NCBI GenBank assembly: GCA_001799615.1 | Contig: MGTU01000025.1 | Coordinates: forward strand, 155,902 to 219,901 | DNA from: Elusimicrobia bacterium GWA2_61_42 | Lineage (GTDB): Bacteria > Elusimicrobiota > Elusimicrobia > Elusimicrobiales > UBA9959 | Direction: 5' to 3' | Length of the DNA: 64,000 nucleotides | Part shown: positions 7,772-17,963 of the stretch, in pieces | Position numbering within the stretch: position 1 is the stretch's first letter | Layout: the number at the start of each line of letters is the position of its first letter | The notes under the pieces: generated by a model | The model's database searches: none | What the model was told of the DNA's origin: nothing | What the model saw: the letters and a program-made list of their open reading frames with translations, nothing else | Translations under genes and position numbers: made by a program

Positions 7772-8818
7772 ATGTCTTATTGGTCAGTCTGGGGCCTGGC
7801 ACTCATAATGGCGCTGGTGCTGTTGCTGCCTTTCTCCGTCAAGCGGGTCGAGGAAGAGCTGGAGCTCTTCCTGCTCGTCATGGGCTGCGTCGCCATGACG
7901 GTTTCCGGCCTGTGGAACTGGCACGTGATCAAAGAATCGCTGGCGGAGCCGGTAAAGATCTCCGTCGCGGTCCTGGTCGCCGGCTACCTGTTCCGTTACG
8001 GCAGGGGCGGCATCGAAGGTTTCATAATCCGGCTTGAGCGCCGGCTGGGCGTAAAGCACGCCCTCTTCGCGCTCATAACGGCCCTGGCTTTCCTATCGAG
8101 CCTGCTTACGGCCATAATCGCGGCCCTGATCCTGTGCGAGATAATTTATCACTTAAGGCTGGACAGGCCCTCGCGCGTGCGCGCCGCCGTTTACGGCTGC
8201 TTCGCGATAGGCCTGGGGGCGGCGCTGACTCCGTTAGGCGAGCCGCTGTCCACCATCGTGACCGCCAAGCTGCAGGGCGCCCCGCACAATGCCGGCTTCT
8301 TCTGGCTGGCAGAACTGCTGTTTCTTTGGGTCGCCCCGGCGGTGATCGGGGTGGCCGCGCTAGCGGCATATTGGCGGCCTTTGGGCCGGGAAGCCGCCGC
8401 CGCGCCCAACGCGGATATTCCGCATGAGACAAATAAAGTCTTGCTTTTACGCGCCGCCAAGGTGTACGTCTTCGTGGTGGCGCTGGTTTACCTGGGCGAA
8501 GGCTTAAGCCCGATTGCCGGCCGGCTGATCCCGGCACTGAAGACCTGGCAGCTTTACTGGCTGGGCGTCACTTCCGCCGCCCTCGACAACGCCACGCTGG
8601 CCGCCGCCGGGATAGTCCCTTCCATGAGCCGGGAACAGGTCCTTTCGTTCACCCTGAGCCTGCTAATCTCAGGCGGCATCCTTATCCCGGGAAACATCCC
8701 TAATATCATCAGCGCCGCAAAGCTTGACATCAAAAGTCGGGAGTGGGCCGGGGCGGCTCTGCCCGCCGGCGTGGCGCTGCTGCTGATTTACTTCCTGGCC
8801 CTTGGGGCGATTTATTAA
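7772..8818 (+). CDS. DUF1646 family predicted cation transporter
   Basis: The 348-residue product is an integral membrane protein with about ten hydrophobic segments. Near residues 150-161 the re-entrant-like motif GAALTPLGEPLSTIV appears, and near 315-322 the helix break GGILIPGNIPNIISAAK. Both are features of the ion-transporter superfamily to which DUF1646 belongs. It most likely exports Na+ or a similar cation. It is preceded by the 52-residue membrane peptide and the structured leader; the trehalose operon follows 18 bp later, which suggests a salt/osmotic-stress locus (inference). Confidence 0.82.
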   Translation: MSYWSVWGLALIMALVLLLPFSVKRVEEELELFLLVMGCVAMTVSGLWNWHVIKESLAEPVKISVAVLVAGYLFRYGRGGIEGFIIRLERRLGVKHALFALITALAFLSSLLTAIIAALILCEIIYHLRLDRPSRVRAAVYGCFAIGLGAALTPLGEPLSTIVTAKLQGAPHNAGFFWLAELLFLWVAPAVIGVAALAAYWRPLGREAAAAPNADIPHETNKVLLLRAAKVYVFVVALVYLGEGLSPIAGRLIPALKTWQLYWLGVTSAALDNATLAAAGIVPSMSREQVLSFTLSLLISGGILIPGNIPNIISAAKLDIKSREWAGAALPAGVALLLIYFLALGAIY

Positions 8819-8836
8819 AGTAGTTAAGGGGTTCCT

Positions 8837-11092
<2,256 letters not shown>

Positions 11093-11935
11093 ATGAAGTC
11101 TTTCTGGAAAAATTCCGAAGCGCTTTCAGCCCGCCTCGCCGCCGCGCCGAAGCTCCTTGTGACGCTGGACTTCGACGGCACCTTGGCGGCGCTGGCCGAG
11201 ACCCCGGGGCAGGCTCGGCTTACGCCGGAGTTTCGCTCCGCCTTGAGGGCTCTTGAGGCTTCGCCGGGGGTTTCTGTTTTCATCCTGAGCGGGCGCGCGC
11301 TGCAAAGCGTGCGAAAGCTGGTGGGCCTGCGCGCCCTTTACTATGGCGGCAACCATGGTATTGAGATCAAAGGCCCGGGCTTCTCCTGGCGCGACGGCAA
11401 GGCCGCTAAAGCGCGGAGCCTTGTGACCGGGATAGTCGCCGACATGCAGGAGAGATTCCCTCCCGGTACCGGAGTCCTGGTGGAGAATAAAGTGTTCTCG
11501 GCCAGCGTGCATTACCGGAATATAAAGGCTGCTTACAGGCGCGGCTTTTTCAACCGGATGAAGGCGCTCATGGCGGCCCCGAGCGCAATCCTTAAGTGGC
11601 GGCGCGGCCACATGGTCTTTGAACTGCTCCCCCGCGGGGCCTCTCATAAAGGCGACGCGGTGATCCTGCTCGCCAGGCAGCTGGGAAGTCCGCTCAGCAT
11701 TGCGGTCGGGGACGATCTGACCGACGAGGATATGTTCAAGGCGCTTGCCGGCAGCGGGGTAACGGTAAGGGTGGGACGCAAAGCCGGCTCCAACGCCGGG
11801 TATTTCCTGTCGGAGCAGACCGAAGTCTTGCGGCTGCTGCGTCTTATCGCGGCGGCAAAGGATTGGGGGAAGAAATGGGAACAACAGCTCTGGAGTCATT
11901 CAAATTCTGCACGCGCCTCACGCTCACCGAAGTAA
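11093..11935 (+). CDS. otsB: Trehalose-6-phosphate phosphatase
   Basis: HAD-superfamily phosphatase of 280 residues. Motif I is LDFDGTLA with Asp26/Asp28, motif II is SGR near 65-67, and motif IV is GDDLTDEDMF near 210-220. It removes phosphate from the OtsA product to give trehalose. Its ATG immediately follows the OtsA stop (TAAATG). The C-terminal 20 residues overlap the next gene and look non-conserved. Confidence 0.9.
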   Translation: MKSFWKNSEALSARLAAAPKLLVTLDFDGTLAALAETPGQARLTPEFRSALRALEASPGVSVFILSGRALQSVRKLVGLRALYYGGNHGIEIKGPGFSWRDGKAAKARSLVTGIVADMQERFPPGTGVLVENKVFSASVHYRNIKAAYRRGFFNRMKALMAAPSAILKWRRGHMVFELLPRGASHKGDAVILLARQLGSPLSIAVGDDLTDEDMFKALAGSGVTVRVGRKAGSNAGYFLSEQTEVLRLLRLIAAAKDWGKKWEQQLWSHSNSARASRSPK

Positions 11936-12549
11936 CTGGGCGCAAAGCCTCTAACATAGGTGAATTGCTGGAAGGGATCAAGGCCGCCGACGACGCGGTT
12001 ATTTACCACCACACCCACCGCTTTATTAAACAGTCACACCACCTGGTGCCCGAGGGCGCCAACGACTTCGCCTATTGGGTGACAAATACCGTGCAGGCCG
12101 ACCGCCTTGGAGAGGAACTGACCTCAATAGACATCGTGCGGTACAACTCCCTGGCGGATATACGCAATGCGTTCGTAAAAATGCTGGAGCGGCACATTGA
12201 GGAAAACCCCGGGCCTATGCGTACCGTGGCGCCTGGACGGGAATTCCACTTTATGCGGGCCATAAGGTTCTCACTTCCCACCGAGTGTTCGGCAAAGGAT
12301 TATGCTTCGTTCATCGAGTGTTTGAAGAACGTAAGCGTCTCCAGCCTTTATCTGCATGTTTTCGAGGCCAGGCTGCGGCCGCCTTATGGCGTGGACGACT
12401 TCTCCCATTGGTTCAAGACTAATTTCAACGACGAGAAAGTAGAGCAGGAACTTTCCCGCCTTGACCCGTATTCCTACACGCTGGAAAGCCTGAGGCAAAG
12501 AATAATCCGCATAATAGAGCGCCGTCTCACGGAGGCCAGAAATGTCTAA
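11875..12549 (+). CDS. DUF5752 family protein
   Basis: The product is about 224 residues from the ATG at 11875; an in-frame ATG at 11863 is also possible. It contains two similar halves, each with an HxFxxx or LHVFE stretch, a (F/V)DDFSHW or ANDFAYWV stretch and a closing ERxLxE helix. This internal duplication is typical of DUF5752 proteins, which sit beside trehalose and sugar-glycosyltransferase genes. The molecular role is unknown. It overlaps otsB by about 60 bp and the GT4 gene by 8 bp, so it belongs to this operon. Confidence 0.65.
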   Translation: MGTTALESFKFCTRLTLTEVTGRKASNIGELLEGIKAADDAVIYHHTHRFIKQSHHLVPEGANDFAYWVTNTVQADRLGEELTSIDIVRYNSLADIRNAFVKMLERHIEENPGPMRTVAPGREFHFMRAIRFSLPTECSAKDYASFIECLKNVSVSSLYLHVFEARLRPPYGVDDFSHWFKTNFNDEKVEQELSRLDPYSYTLESLRQRIIRIIERRLTEARNV

Positions 12550-13762
12550 AATAGACGAATATATCCCCGCGGCGGGCCGCAGCGCCATCGAAGAACTCAA
12601 AATAATCGCCGCAAGGCTTAAAGGCAAGACCATTCTTAACGTCAATTCCACGGCGGTAGGCGGCGGCGTGGCTGAAATATTGAACCGCATGCTCCCGATG
12701 ATGACTGAATTGGGGATAAAGCCGCGCTGGGAACTTATTAAAGGCGGGGAAGACTTTTATGCGGTTACCAAGAAATTCCATAACGCCTTGCACGGAACGC
12801 GCCAGGAACTGACTCCTGCCGATTTCCAGCTTTACCGTGACACGCTTAAGGTCAACTTGGAGACTCTGAACCTCGACGCCGATATAGCCCTTATCCACGA
12901 CCCGCAGCCTGCCGGGCTTATAGACAAGAAGCCGGCGGGCGCTAAATGGGTATGGCGCTGCCACATCGACCTCTCCAATCGCCAGGCCGATGTCTGGGAT
13001 TTCCTGCACGGTTATGTTTCACGCTACGACGCCGCGGTCATTTCAGCCCCGTCCTTCTCGCAGGCGCTGCCTATTAAGCAGTTCCAGGTGCCGCCCTCTA
13101 TCGATCCGCTGGCCGACAAGAATAAAGAACTTGCCGCCGAGGAGATAGCGGAGATAATGGGGAGACTTAATATCCCCGTGGATAAGCCTTTGATAACGCA
13201 GGTTTCCCGTTTCGACCGGTTAAAGGACCCGCTGGGCGTGATAGAGGCTTTTAAAAAGATACAACCCTACGTCACGGCGCGACTCCTGTTGGTGGGTGGC
13301 AGCGCGGACGACGATCCTGAAGGTTCCCAGGTCCTGGCTGAAGTCCGTGCGGCGGCCGAGGGTGATCCGGACATCATAGTGTTGTGTCTGCCCCCGACCA
13401 GCAATATTGAGATAAATGCCATCCAGCGCGCCTCAGCGATAATTTTACAGAAGTCGCTGAAAGAAGGTTTCGGCCTGACGGTTTCAGAAGCGCTATGGAA
13501 AGGCAAGCCGGTGATAGCCGGCGCGGTGGGCGGCATACCGTTGCAGATAACCCACAAGTACTCCGGTATATTGACGCGTACTATAGACGGCACGGCCTAC
13601 TGGATGAAGCGACTGTTGCATGAACCCGCCTACGCCAAGAAACTGGGGGAGAACGGCCGCGAGCACGTTCGGGAGAATTTCCTGCTTACTCGTCACTTGC
13701 GCGATTACCTGCTGCTGGCTCTCTACCTTGAAAGCGGGAAACAGGACTTTATCCACCTCTAG
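12542..13762 (+). CDS. treT: GT4 glycosyltransferase, TreT-like trehalose synthase
   Basis: The 406-residue GT-B enzyme has the N-terminal NVNSTAVGGGVAEIL loop and IHDPQPAGLI segment characteristic of trehalose glycosyltransferring synthases. Its C-terminal nucleotide-sugar site includes QVSRFDRLKDP and the EX7E motif in EGFGLTVSEALWKG. TreT joins NDP-glucose and glucose directly to trehalose. Having TreT in the same operon as OtsA and OtsB gives two routes to one product. Start ATG 12542 follows a GGAGG-type site inside the preceding gene. Confidence 0.82.
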   Translation: MSKIDEYIPAAGRSAIEELKIIAARLKGKTILNVNSTAVGGGVAEILNRMLPMMTELGIKPRWELIKGGEDFYAVTKKFHNALHGTRQELTPADFQLYRDTLKVNLETLNLDADIALIHDPQPAGLIDKKPAGAKWVWRCHIDLSNRQADVWDFLHGYVSRYDAAVISAPSFSQALPIKQFQVPPSIDPLADKNKELAAEEIAEIMGRLNIPVDKPLITQVSRFDRLKDPLGVIEAFKKIQPYVTARLLLVGGSADDDPEGSQVLAEVRAAAEGDPDIIVLCLPPTSNIEINAIQRASAIILQKSLKEGFGLTVSEALWKGKPVIAGAVGGIPLQITHKYSGILTRTIDGTAYWMKRLLHEPAYAKKLGENGREHVRENFLLTRHLRDYLLLALYLESGKQDFIHL

Positions 13763-13793
13763 CCTGCAGGCGATCGCTTTACCTATAGAGTGT

Positions 13794-13822
13794 TTGCATT
13801 TCCCGCGGAGGTGTGCTATACT
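13794..13822 (+). promoter_or_regulatory. Promoter of the orphan tRNA half
   Basis: The -35 TTGCAT (13794-13799) and -10 TATACT (13817-13822) are 17 bp apart and the tRNA-like sequence begins 5 nt later. Geometry is identical to that of the complete tRNA promoter at 17930-17958. I take this to be the original host promoter. Confidence 0.75.
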
Positions 13823-13827
13823 ATTCC

Positions 13828-13858
13828 TGCGGGGTAGAGCAGCCTGGTAGCTCGCAAG
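13828..13858 (+). pseudogene. Orphan 5' half of tRNA(fMet), left boundary of element A
   Basis: These 31 bases are identical to positions 17964-17994, the 5' half of the complete tRNA: acceptor strand, D-arm and the first four bases of the anticodon stem. After 13858 the sequence leaves the tRNA completely. The exact direct repeat with 17964-17994 marks the two ends of a 4.1-kb insertion. Confidence 0.85.
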
Positions 13859-13897
13859 CGGGTCGAGTAGGCGAATCAGTACATATCACAAAGCATC

Positions 13898-13922
13898 AGC
13901 ACGACGAGAGTCGTGCTTTTTT
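13898..13922 (+). terminator. Rho-independent terminator
   Basis: A perfect 8-bp stem with a GAGA loop is followed by TTTTTT. It lies 40 bp beyond the orphan tRNA half. Confidence 0.85.
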
Positions 13923-13967
13923 ATTCTCCTGACGAATCAGGAGAAGTCGCTAGACATACCTAGAAGC

Positions 13968-14002
13968 GATCACTAATCCGATCACCATTCTCAACCGATC
14001 AC
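13968..14002 (+). repeat. GATCAC box array, left end of element A
   Basis: GATCAC occurs at 13968, 13980 and 13997 (spacings 12 and 17) with conserved flanks AATCCGATCACCAT. The same order and spacing recur at 17833-17885. These are probable recombinase-arm or regulator binding sites. The rest of 13923-14067 shows nothing else recognisable. Confidence 0.65.
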
Positions 14003-14067
14003 TTTTCGATGAATCAGGGTCGTATAGCTGCCGAATTGGCACGATGCCGCCTAAGCCGATGTGCCTT

Positions 14068-14096
14068 TTGACTTTACGAATAACTTTATGTAAACT
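14068..14096 (+). promoter_or_regulatory. Promoter of the Fic gene, leaderless
   Basis: TTGACT (14068-14073) and TAAACT (14091-14096) are separated by 17 bp. The ATG at 14103 begins 6 nt after the -10 box, so the transcript should start at or next to the start codon. No ribosome-binding sequence is present. Confidence 0.65.
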
Positions 14097-14102
14097 TTAT
14101 GC

Positions 14103-15104
14103 ATGTATAAGCCTGAATTTGTAGTCCCGGCCCGGGTATATCGTCTACTGGAGAGCATAACGGAGATAAAAGAGCAGATCCGTGCCTCTGCCGTAAAGGT
14201 TCCCTGGGTGCCTTCCCTGGTAAAAGATGCCATGGCACGCGCCGCGTGGGGTTCTACCGCCATAGAGGGCTGCACGCTGTCTCTTGAGGCCGTAAAGGGC
14301 TTGATGGAGGGCAAAAAGGCGCTTGGTTATCCCAATAAAGACGTGCGCATGGCCCAGAACTACCTTGCCGCGCTGGAATGGCTGCAAAAGCGCGAGAAGG
14401 CCGCGCATATTACCGAGAAGGACGTGCTGTTCCTGCATAAGCTGATGGGGGAGGGGGCCTGCGACGATGGCCCTATTGGCGCGTATCGAAAGCTGGATGT
14501 GAGGGCAGGACTGCACGTGGGCGCTCCATGGAAGCAGGTCCCCGGCCTTATGAGGGATTTGCTGCATTGGCTCGATACCGGGGCCAAAGAGCTGCCGGCT
14601 GTTTTCTCTTCTGCCCTGCTTCATCTGCGCTTTGTGGAGATCCATCCGTTCCGCGACGGCAATGGGCGCGTAGCCCGGGCTTTAGCGACATGGCAGCTCT
14701 ATAGAGCGGGCTTTGATACTCTCCATGTCTTTGCCCTGGATGAAATATTGCTTGAGAACCGCGCCTTATACATAAAAGCCCTTCAACGCGTACAAGTGGA
14801 GGGGGAAGACTTAGGCTCCTGGCTGGAGTTCATGTCCGAAGCCGTGCTTGAAACACTTGAGCGGGTACAGGGCCGCATGGCCGCTCTCGGATTAAAGGAT
14901 AAAGGATTGCCTGTATCCCTCACTTTGCGCCAGGAAAAACTCCTGCGCACACTGCGCGAGCGCGGTCCGCTAGGCATCCGGGAAATAGCCCGCGCCCTGC
15001 GCGTAACCTCTCCCGGGGCTCATTATGCGATAAAGCCGCTGTTGAAAGCAGGTGTAATATCCACGGAAGGGAAGCACAAGAATACGAAGTATTTGCTTAG
15101 ATAG
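14103..15104 (+). CDS. Fic/DOC family AMP transferase with N-terminal inhibitory helix and C-terminal winged helix
   Basis: The 333-residue product carries the Fic core HPFRDGNGRVAR at 181-192 (HxFx(D/E)GNGRxxR), which transfers AMP or a related nucleotide group to target hydroxyls. Residues 51-56, STAIEG, match the class II inhibitory motif (S/T)xxxE(G/N), so the protein is predicted to be self-inhibited. The N-terminus is of the Fic_N/DUF4172 style. The last 60 residues (LTLRQEKLLRTL through IREIARALRVTSPGAHYAIK) form a winged helix, suggesting DNA binding or self-regulation. It is probably a toxin or defence effector carried as cargo. Confidence 0.88.
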   Translation: MYKPEFVVPARVYRLLESITEIKEQIRASAVKVPWVPSLVKDAMARAAWGSTAIEGCTLSLEAVKGLMEGKKALGYPNKDVRMAQNYLAALEWLQKREKAAHITEKDVLFLHKLMGEGACDDGPIGAYRKLDVRAGLHVGAPWKQVPGLMRDLLHWLDTGAKELPAVFSSALLHLRFVEIHPFRDGNGRVARALATWQLYRAGFDTLHVFALDEILLENRALYIKALQRVQVEGEDLGSWLEFMSEAVLETLERVQGRMAALGLKDKGLPVSLTLRQEKLLRTLRERGPLGIREIARALRVTSPGAHYAIKPLLKAGVISTEGKHKNTKYLLR

Positions 15105-15159
15105 TCAGGGCACTACCTTCGATGTAGATTCTACTTTGGTAATGATTTGGGAGGCATTT

Positions 15160-15705
15160 ATGAGCATTAGTTTAGTGGAAATATTTTCGGACTTCTTATT
15201 TCTCAGACTATATCTACCTGGCCTGTTAGTTGTTACAACCTTATCTGGATATTCCTTTTTTGATAAGTCGATAGGTTGGGAGAGGGTTTCTTTGGATAGT
15301 TCCCTGGTATGGGGCATTGCACCGTTGGTTATTGGTTTATGTTTACATGTAATCTATGCGTTTATAGCGCTCGCGACTGGCTTTGAGCATGTTTCTGAGG
15401 TGGGCTCTCCTTGTGTTCCAGTGTGTGTACTAACACGAGTTCAAAAGAGCAGACACATATATCAAAACAATGTCGATGCAGCCAAGCGTACCTTTGGCTT
15501 TGGAAACCTATATATCAATTGCTTTACGGGGTTGTTGTTTTGTAGATGGGGCGGATGTTTCGACGGTTTGAAAGGCTGGATGATCGCCTGGCCATGGGCC
15601 ATTTCCGCTTTTTTTCTGCTTGCGGGAGTCTTGAATATCTTGTACGGTCGAGCTATTCTGGCAAGCCTTCCTTGTGACAATCTGTCCACAAAGAGTTCAG
15701 ATTAG
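15160..15705 (+). CDS. Membrane protein of unknown function
   Basis: A 181-residue frame from ATG 15160, chosen for the GGGAGG ribosome site 6-11 nt upstream. It has three to four hydrophobic segments (near 12-30, 45-75 and 145-170) and a cysteine-containing central loop. Codons are AT-rich compared with the chromosome, indicating transfer. I do not recognise the family. It sits between the Fic and secreted-protein genes of element A. Confidence 0.55.
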   Translation: MSISLVEIFSDFLFLRLYLPGLLVVTTLSGYSFFDKSIGWERVSLDSSLVWGIAPLVIGLCLHVIYAFIALATGFEHVSEVGSPCVPVCVLTRVQKSRHIYQNNVDAAKRTFGFGNLYINCFTGLLFCRWGGCFDGLKGWMIAWPWAISAFFLLAGVLNILYGRAILASLPCDNLSTKSSD

Positions 15706-15796
15706 CGCGCATAAGTGGATTCTTGTTTCTTATCATTTGCTAGACTATAATTCGGAACTTGTTCGTCCGATTTTAATGTCTAGTGGGGGAGATGCC

Positions 15797-16723
15797 ATGA
15801 AATCGTTTAGAAAATTATCCCGCATTCTTTTTTCAAGCTTCGCCTTATTTTTTCTCCCTATCTTGGGGTATGGAGCTAAAAATCTTGTAAATAACACTGA
15901 GGTCTGGCTAGGGGAAAAAGTATTATTTCTGCCGCAGCCGGCAAAAAGTCAGCGATATGGCTATCAGAATTGGGGCTACATAAAGAAAATTTCTTCAATT
16001 CCGAAAGCCTTTGGGGTTAAATACGAAGAACTCGCAGGGAAAGCTGGTGAGGTTGTTGATATACGCAAGGATGAGCGCCTCCCCTATCTATACACTACAG
16101 TTAAATTAGATGGGAGCAATGCTTTGGTTGTTAATAAATCACTCAGTGGCTACAGCGGGTCCTCCGATAAGAGGGCGGCATTAAGCGATATTGGGTTTAT
16201 TGGTGAATTCGGCCTTGCTAAAGAAATTGTTGGAGTTGAGGTGTGGAGTAATCGAGTCGCATATATTTCAACGACCACAATTGAGCCGGAGGATAGAGAC
16301 TATTTTGGGAAGTTGCCCATATCAAATCTTGAGCATTGTACAATCGCTAGTGTGGAATGGGGCTTTACGCATCTAGCCCCAATTCGCTTCAACTTGACTT
16401 GTGATGGCGGGAAGTCAGGTTTTTGGGATGGTAGTATGTCTGCGGATAACGTCATAGGTGTTTTTCGTCCATTCCCCATTGCATGGCATACTAAAAACCC
16501 TAAATTGATTTATCCTAAGTGGGCGCATGGAATGTGGGATGCTATAAAAGCGGCCAAGATTAAAATTGGAATGACGCCTGAGATGGTGGAAATGTCTTGG
16601 GGGAAACCTCAGAAAATTAATCAAACCGCAGGGTCTTGGGGTATACATGAACAATGGATATACGAAGACCAGTACTTGTATTTCGAAAACGGCACACTGA
16701 CTAGTTTTCAATCACCAAAGTGA
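15797..16723 (+). CDS. Secreted protein with C-terminal BamE/SmpA-like domain
   Basis: Starting at ATG 15797 (GGGGGAGATG ribosome site) gives 308 residues with an N-terminal signal peptide (MKSFRKLSRILFSSFALFF). The middle is mostly beta-rich with no known motif. The last 60 residues contain KIKIGMTPEMVEMSWGKPQ, a recurring G-M-T-x-x-x-V-x-x-x-W/L-G-x-P motif of SmpA/BamE-fold domains, ending in a beta strand YLYFENGTLTSFQ. It probably acts in the periplasm. Function within element A is unknown. Confidence 0.6.
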   Translation: MKSFRKLSRILFSSFALFFLPILGYGAKNLVNNTEVWLGEKVLFLPQPAKSQRYGYQNWGYIKKISSIPKAFGVKYEELAGKAGEVVDIRKDERLPYLYTTVKLDGSNALVVNKSLSGYSGSSDKRAALSDIGFIGEFGLAKEIVGVEVWSNRVAYISTTTIEPEDRDYFGKLPISNLEHCTIASVEWGFTHLAPIRFNLTCDGGKSGFWDGSMSADNVIGVFRPFPIAWHTKNPKLIYPKWAHGMWDAIKAAKIKIGMTPEMVEMSWGKPQKINQTAGSWGIHEQWIYEDQYLYFENGTLTSFQSPK

Positions 16724-16765
16724 ACCGCGCGACCCTTTTCACGTTTTCTGGGGTTAAGGTGTATC

Positions 16766-17767
16766 TTGCACTTTATGCACGATAACCCATTTTTAGGCAA
16801 AGAGAAGAGTGTTGTTGCCACCTTGTCTAGTATTTTTAAAGCGCAAGGTCGCAGCGAATACGTGAAAATACTTGATGCCTCCAGCCCTACAATTGAGGAG
16901 GCAGAGTACGATAATTGGAATGGTGGGACATATTACTACACCTTATCTCTTGAAATCCCCGTGGACATCTTTGCCAGGATAGAGTCGGCATTGAGCAAGC
17001 ATGAGGGGGAAATCGGAGCCAAGCTTCAGCTCGTGGTGCGCGAGACAGGAAACGACATATTGAATCGGGTTATTATTCGCCCACAAATGGTCGAGTCTGT
17101 CTCGGAATTGGCCGTTGAGCATTCCGGCAATGAGCGTGTGCAAGCAATTTGGAAGAACAAACCCGTCAAAATCTTTATTAGTCATCAAAATTCAGACAAG
17201 GTGGCTGCTGCAAAGCTTAGTGCATTCTTGTCGAAGTTTAATATGGCGGCTTTTGTCGCGCACGAGGCTATTGAGCCAACTATTCCTTGGCAATCTGAAA
17301 TTAAAATTGCCTTGAATACGATGGATGTATTTCTGGCATTGTTAACGTCCAATTTCCGGAATAGCAAGTGGACAGATCAAGAGGTCGGATTTGCTGTGGC
17401 GAAGAAAGCCGTAATAATTCATGTCAGAGACGGTCAAGATCCCTATGGCTTTATCGGAGAAACGCAGTCTCTTTCAATGCCGATTGAGGAGAACGAGAAC
17501 CTCGGGATGGAAATAATATCGATATTGTTAAAAAACCCAGTTCTCAAAAGCAGAGTAAGGGAGACGCTGTTTGTAACGTTGGAGAATATTGGTAATTTCA
17601 CCTACGCATGTAAAACAATGAAGTTGCTGCAAAAGGCTGGGGCATTTTCTGAGCAGGAAATTCAAAGAATCCGTGAAGCCGCAGCAAGGAATACGTATGT
17701 GAGGGACGCATACAATGTTAAGGACTTTTTGGCTGAAAATGAGCCCCCAAAAGAGATCCCTTTTTAA
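16766..17767 (+). CDS. TIR-domain protein with a novel-looking N-terminal domain
   Basis: Residues about 134-245 are a TIR domain: VKIFISHQNSDK at the betaA strand and WTDQEVGFA (Glu206 at the catalytic position of TIR NADases) in alphaC. Residues 1-130 form a separate domain marked by EYDNWNGGTYYYTL and a following amphipathic helix; the C-terminal 85 residues are helical. TIR proteins of this type degrade NAD+ once activated and act in abortive defence, with the other domains sensing or oligomerising. A TTG at 16766 is preceded by AAGGTG; an ATG at 16775 is an alternative start. AT-rich codons. Confidence 0.8.
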   Translation: MHFMHDNPFLGKEKSVVATLSSIFKAQGRSEYVKILDASSPTIEEAEYDNWNGGTYYYTLSLEIPVDIFARIESALSKHEGEIGAKLQLVVRETGNDILNRVIIRPQMVESVSELAVEHSGNERVQAIWKNKPVKIFISHQNSDKVAAAKLSAFLSKFNMAAFVAHEAIEPTIPWQSEIKIALNTMDVFLALLTSNFRNSKWTDQEVGFAVAKKAVIIHVRDGQDPYGFIGETQSLSMPIEENENLGMEIISILLKNPVLKSRVRETLFVTLENIGNFTYACKTMKLLQKAGAFSEQEIQRIREAAARNTYVRDAYNVKDFLAENEPPKEIPF

Positions 17768-17832
17768 ATGGCGGCGGGAGTCATATCAATAGGCATCAGT
17801 AGACATCACTTCACTGAATCTTTCGCCGAAGT

Positions 17833-17885
17833 GATCACAAATCCGATCACCATCATTTAGTTGATCACTTTTTTCATGTGATCAC
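17833..17885 (+). repeat. GATCAC box array, right end of element A
   Basis: GATCAC occurs at 17833, 17845, 17863 and 17880 (spacings 12, 18 and 17). It is aligned with the left array at 13968-14002, including AATCCGATCACCAT. A shared ACATATCAC follows the array here (17887-17895) and precedes it on the left (13881-13889). Confidence 0.65.
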
Positions 17886-17929
17886 TACATATCACCGTCT
17901 GAAAATGTAACTTTCTCCGACGAGAAATG

Positions 17930-17958
17930 TTGCAACTGCCGAAACCTTGTGCTATAAT
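17930..17958 (+). promoter_or_regulatory. Promoter of the complete tRNA(fMet)
   Basis: TTGCAA (17930-17935), a 17-bp spacer and TATAAT (17953-17958). The tRNA begins 5 nt later. This promoter lies inside element A. Confidence 0.8.
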
Positions 17959-17963
17959 ACATG

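Larger units (their letters stand above)
13828..13922 (+). ncRNA. Predicted chimeric small RNA starting with the tRNA half
   Basis: The promoter at 13794-13822 would start transcription at about 13828. An intrinsic terminator ends it at about 13922: stem AGCACGAC/GTCGTGCT (13898-13905/13910-13917), loop GAGA, then six T. The product would be about 95 nt: a tRNA 5' half with D-arm joined to about 40 nt of element sequence and a terminator hairpin. Whether it is made or has a role is unknown. Confidence 0.5.
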
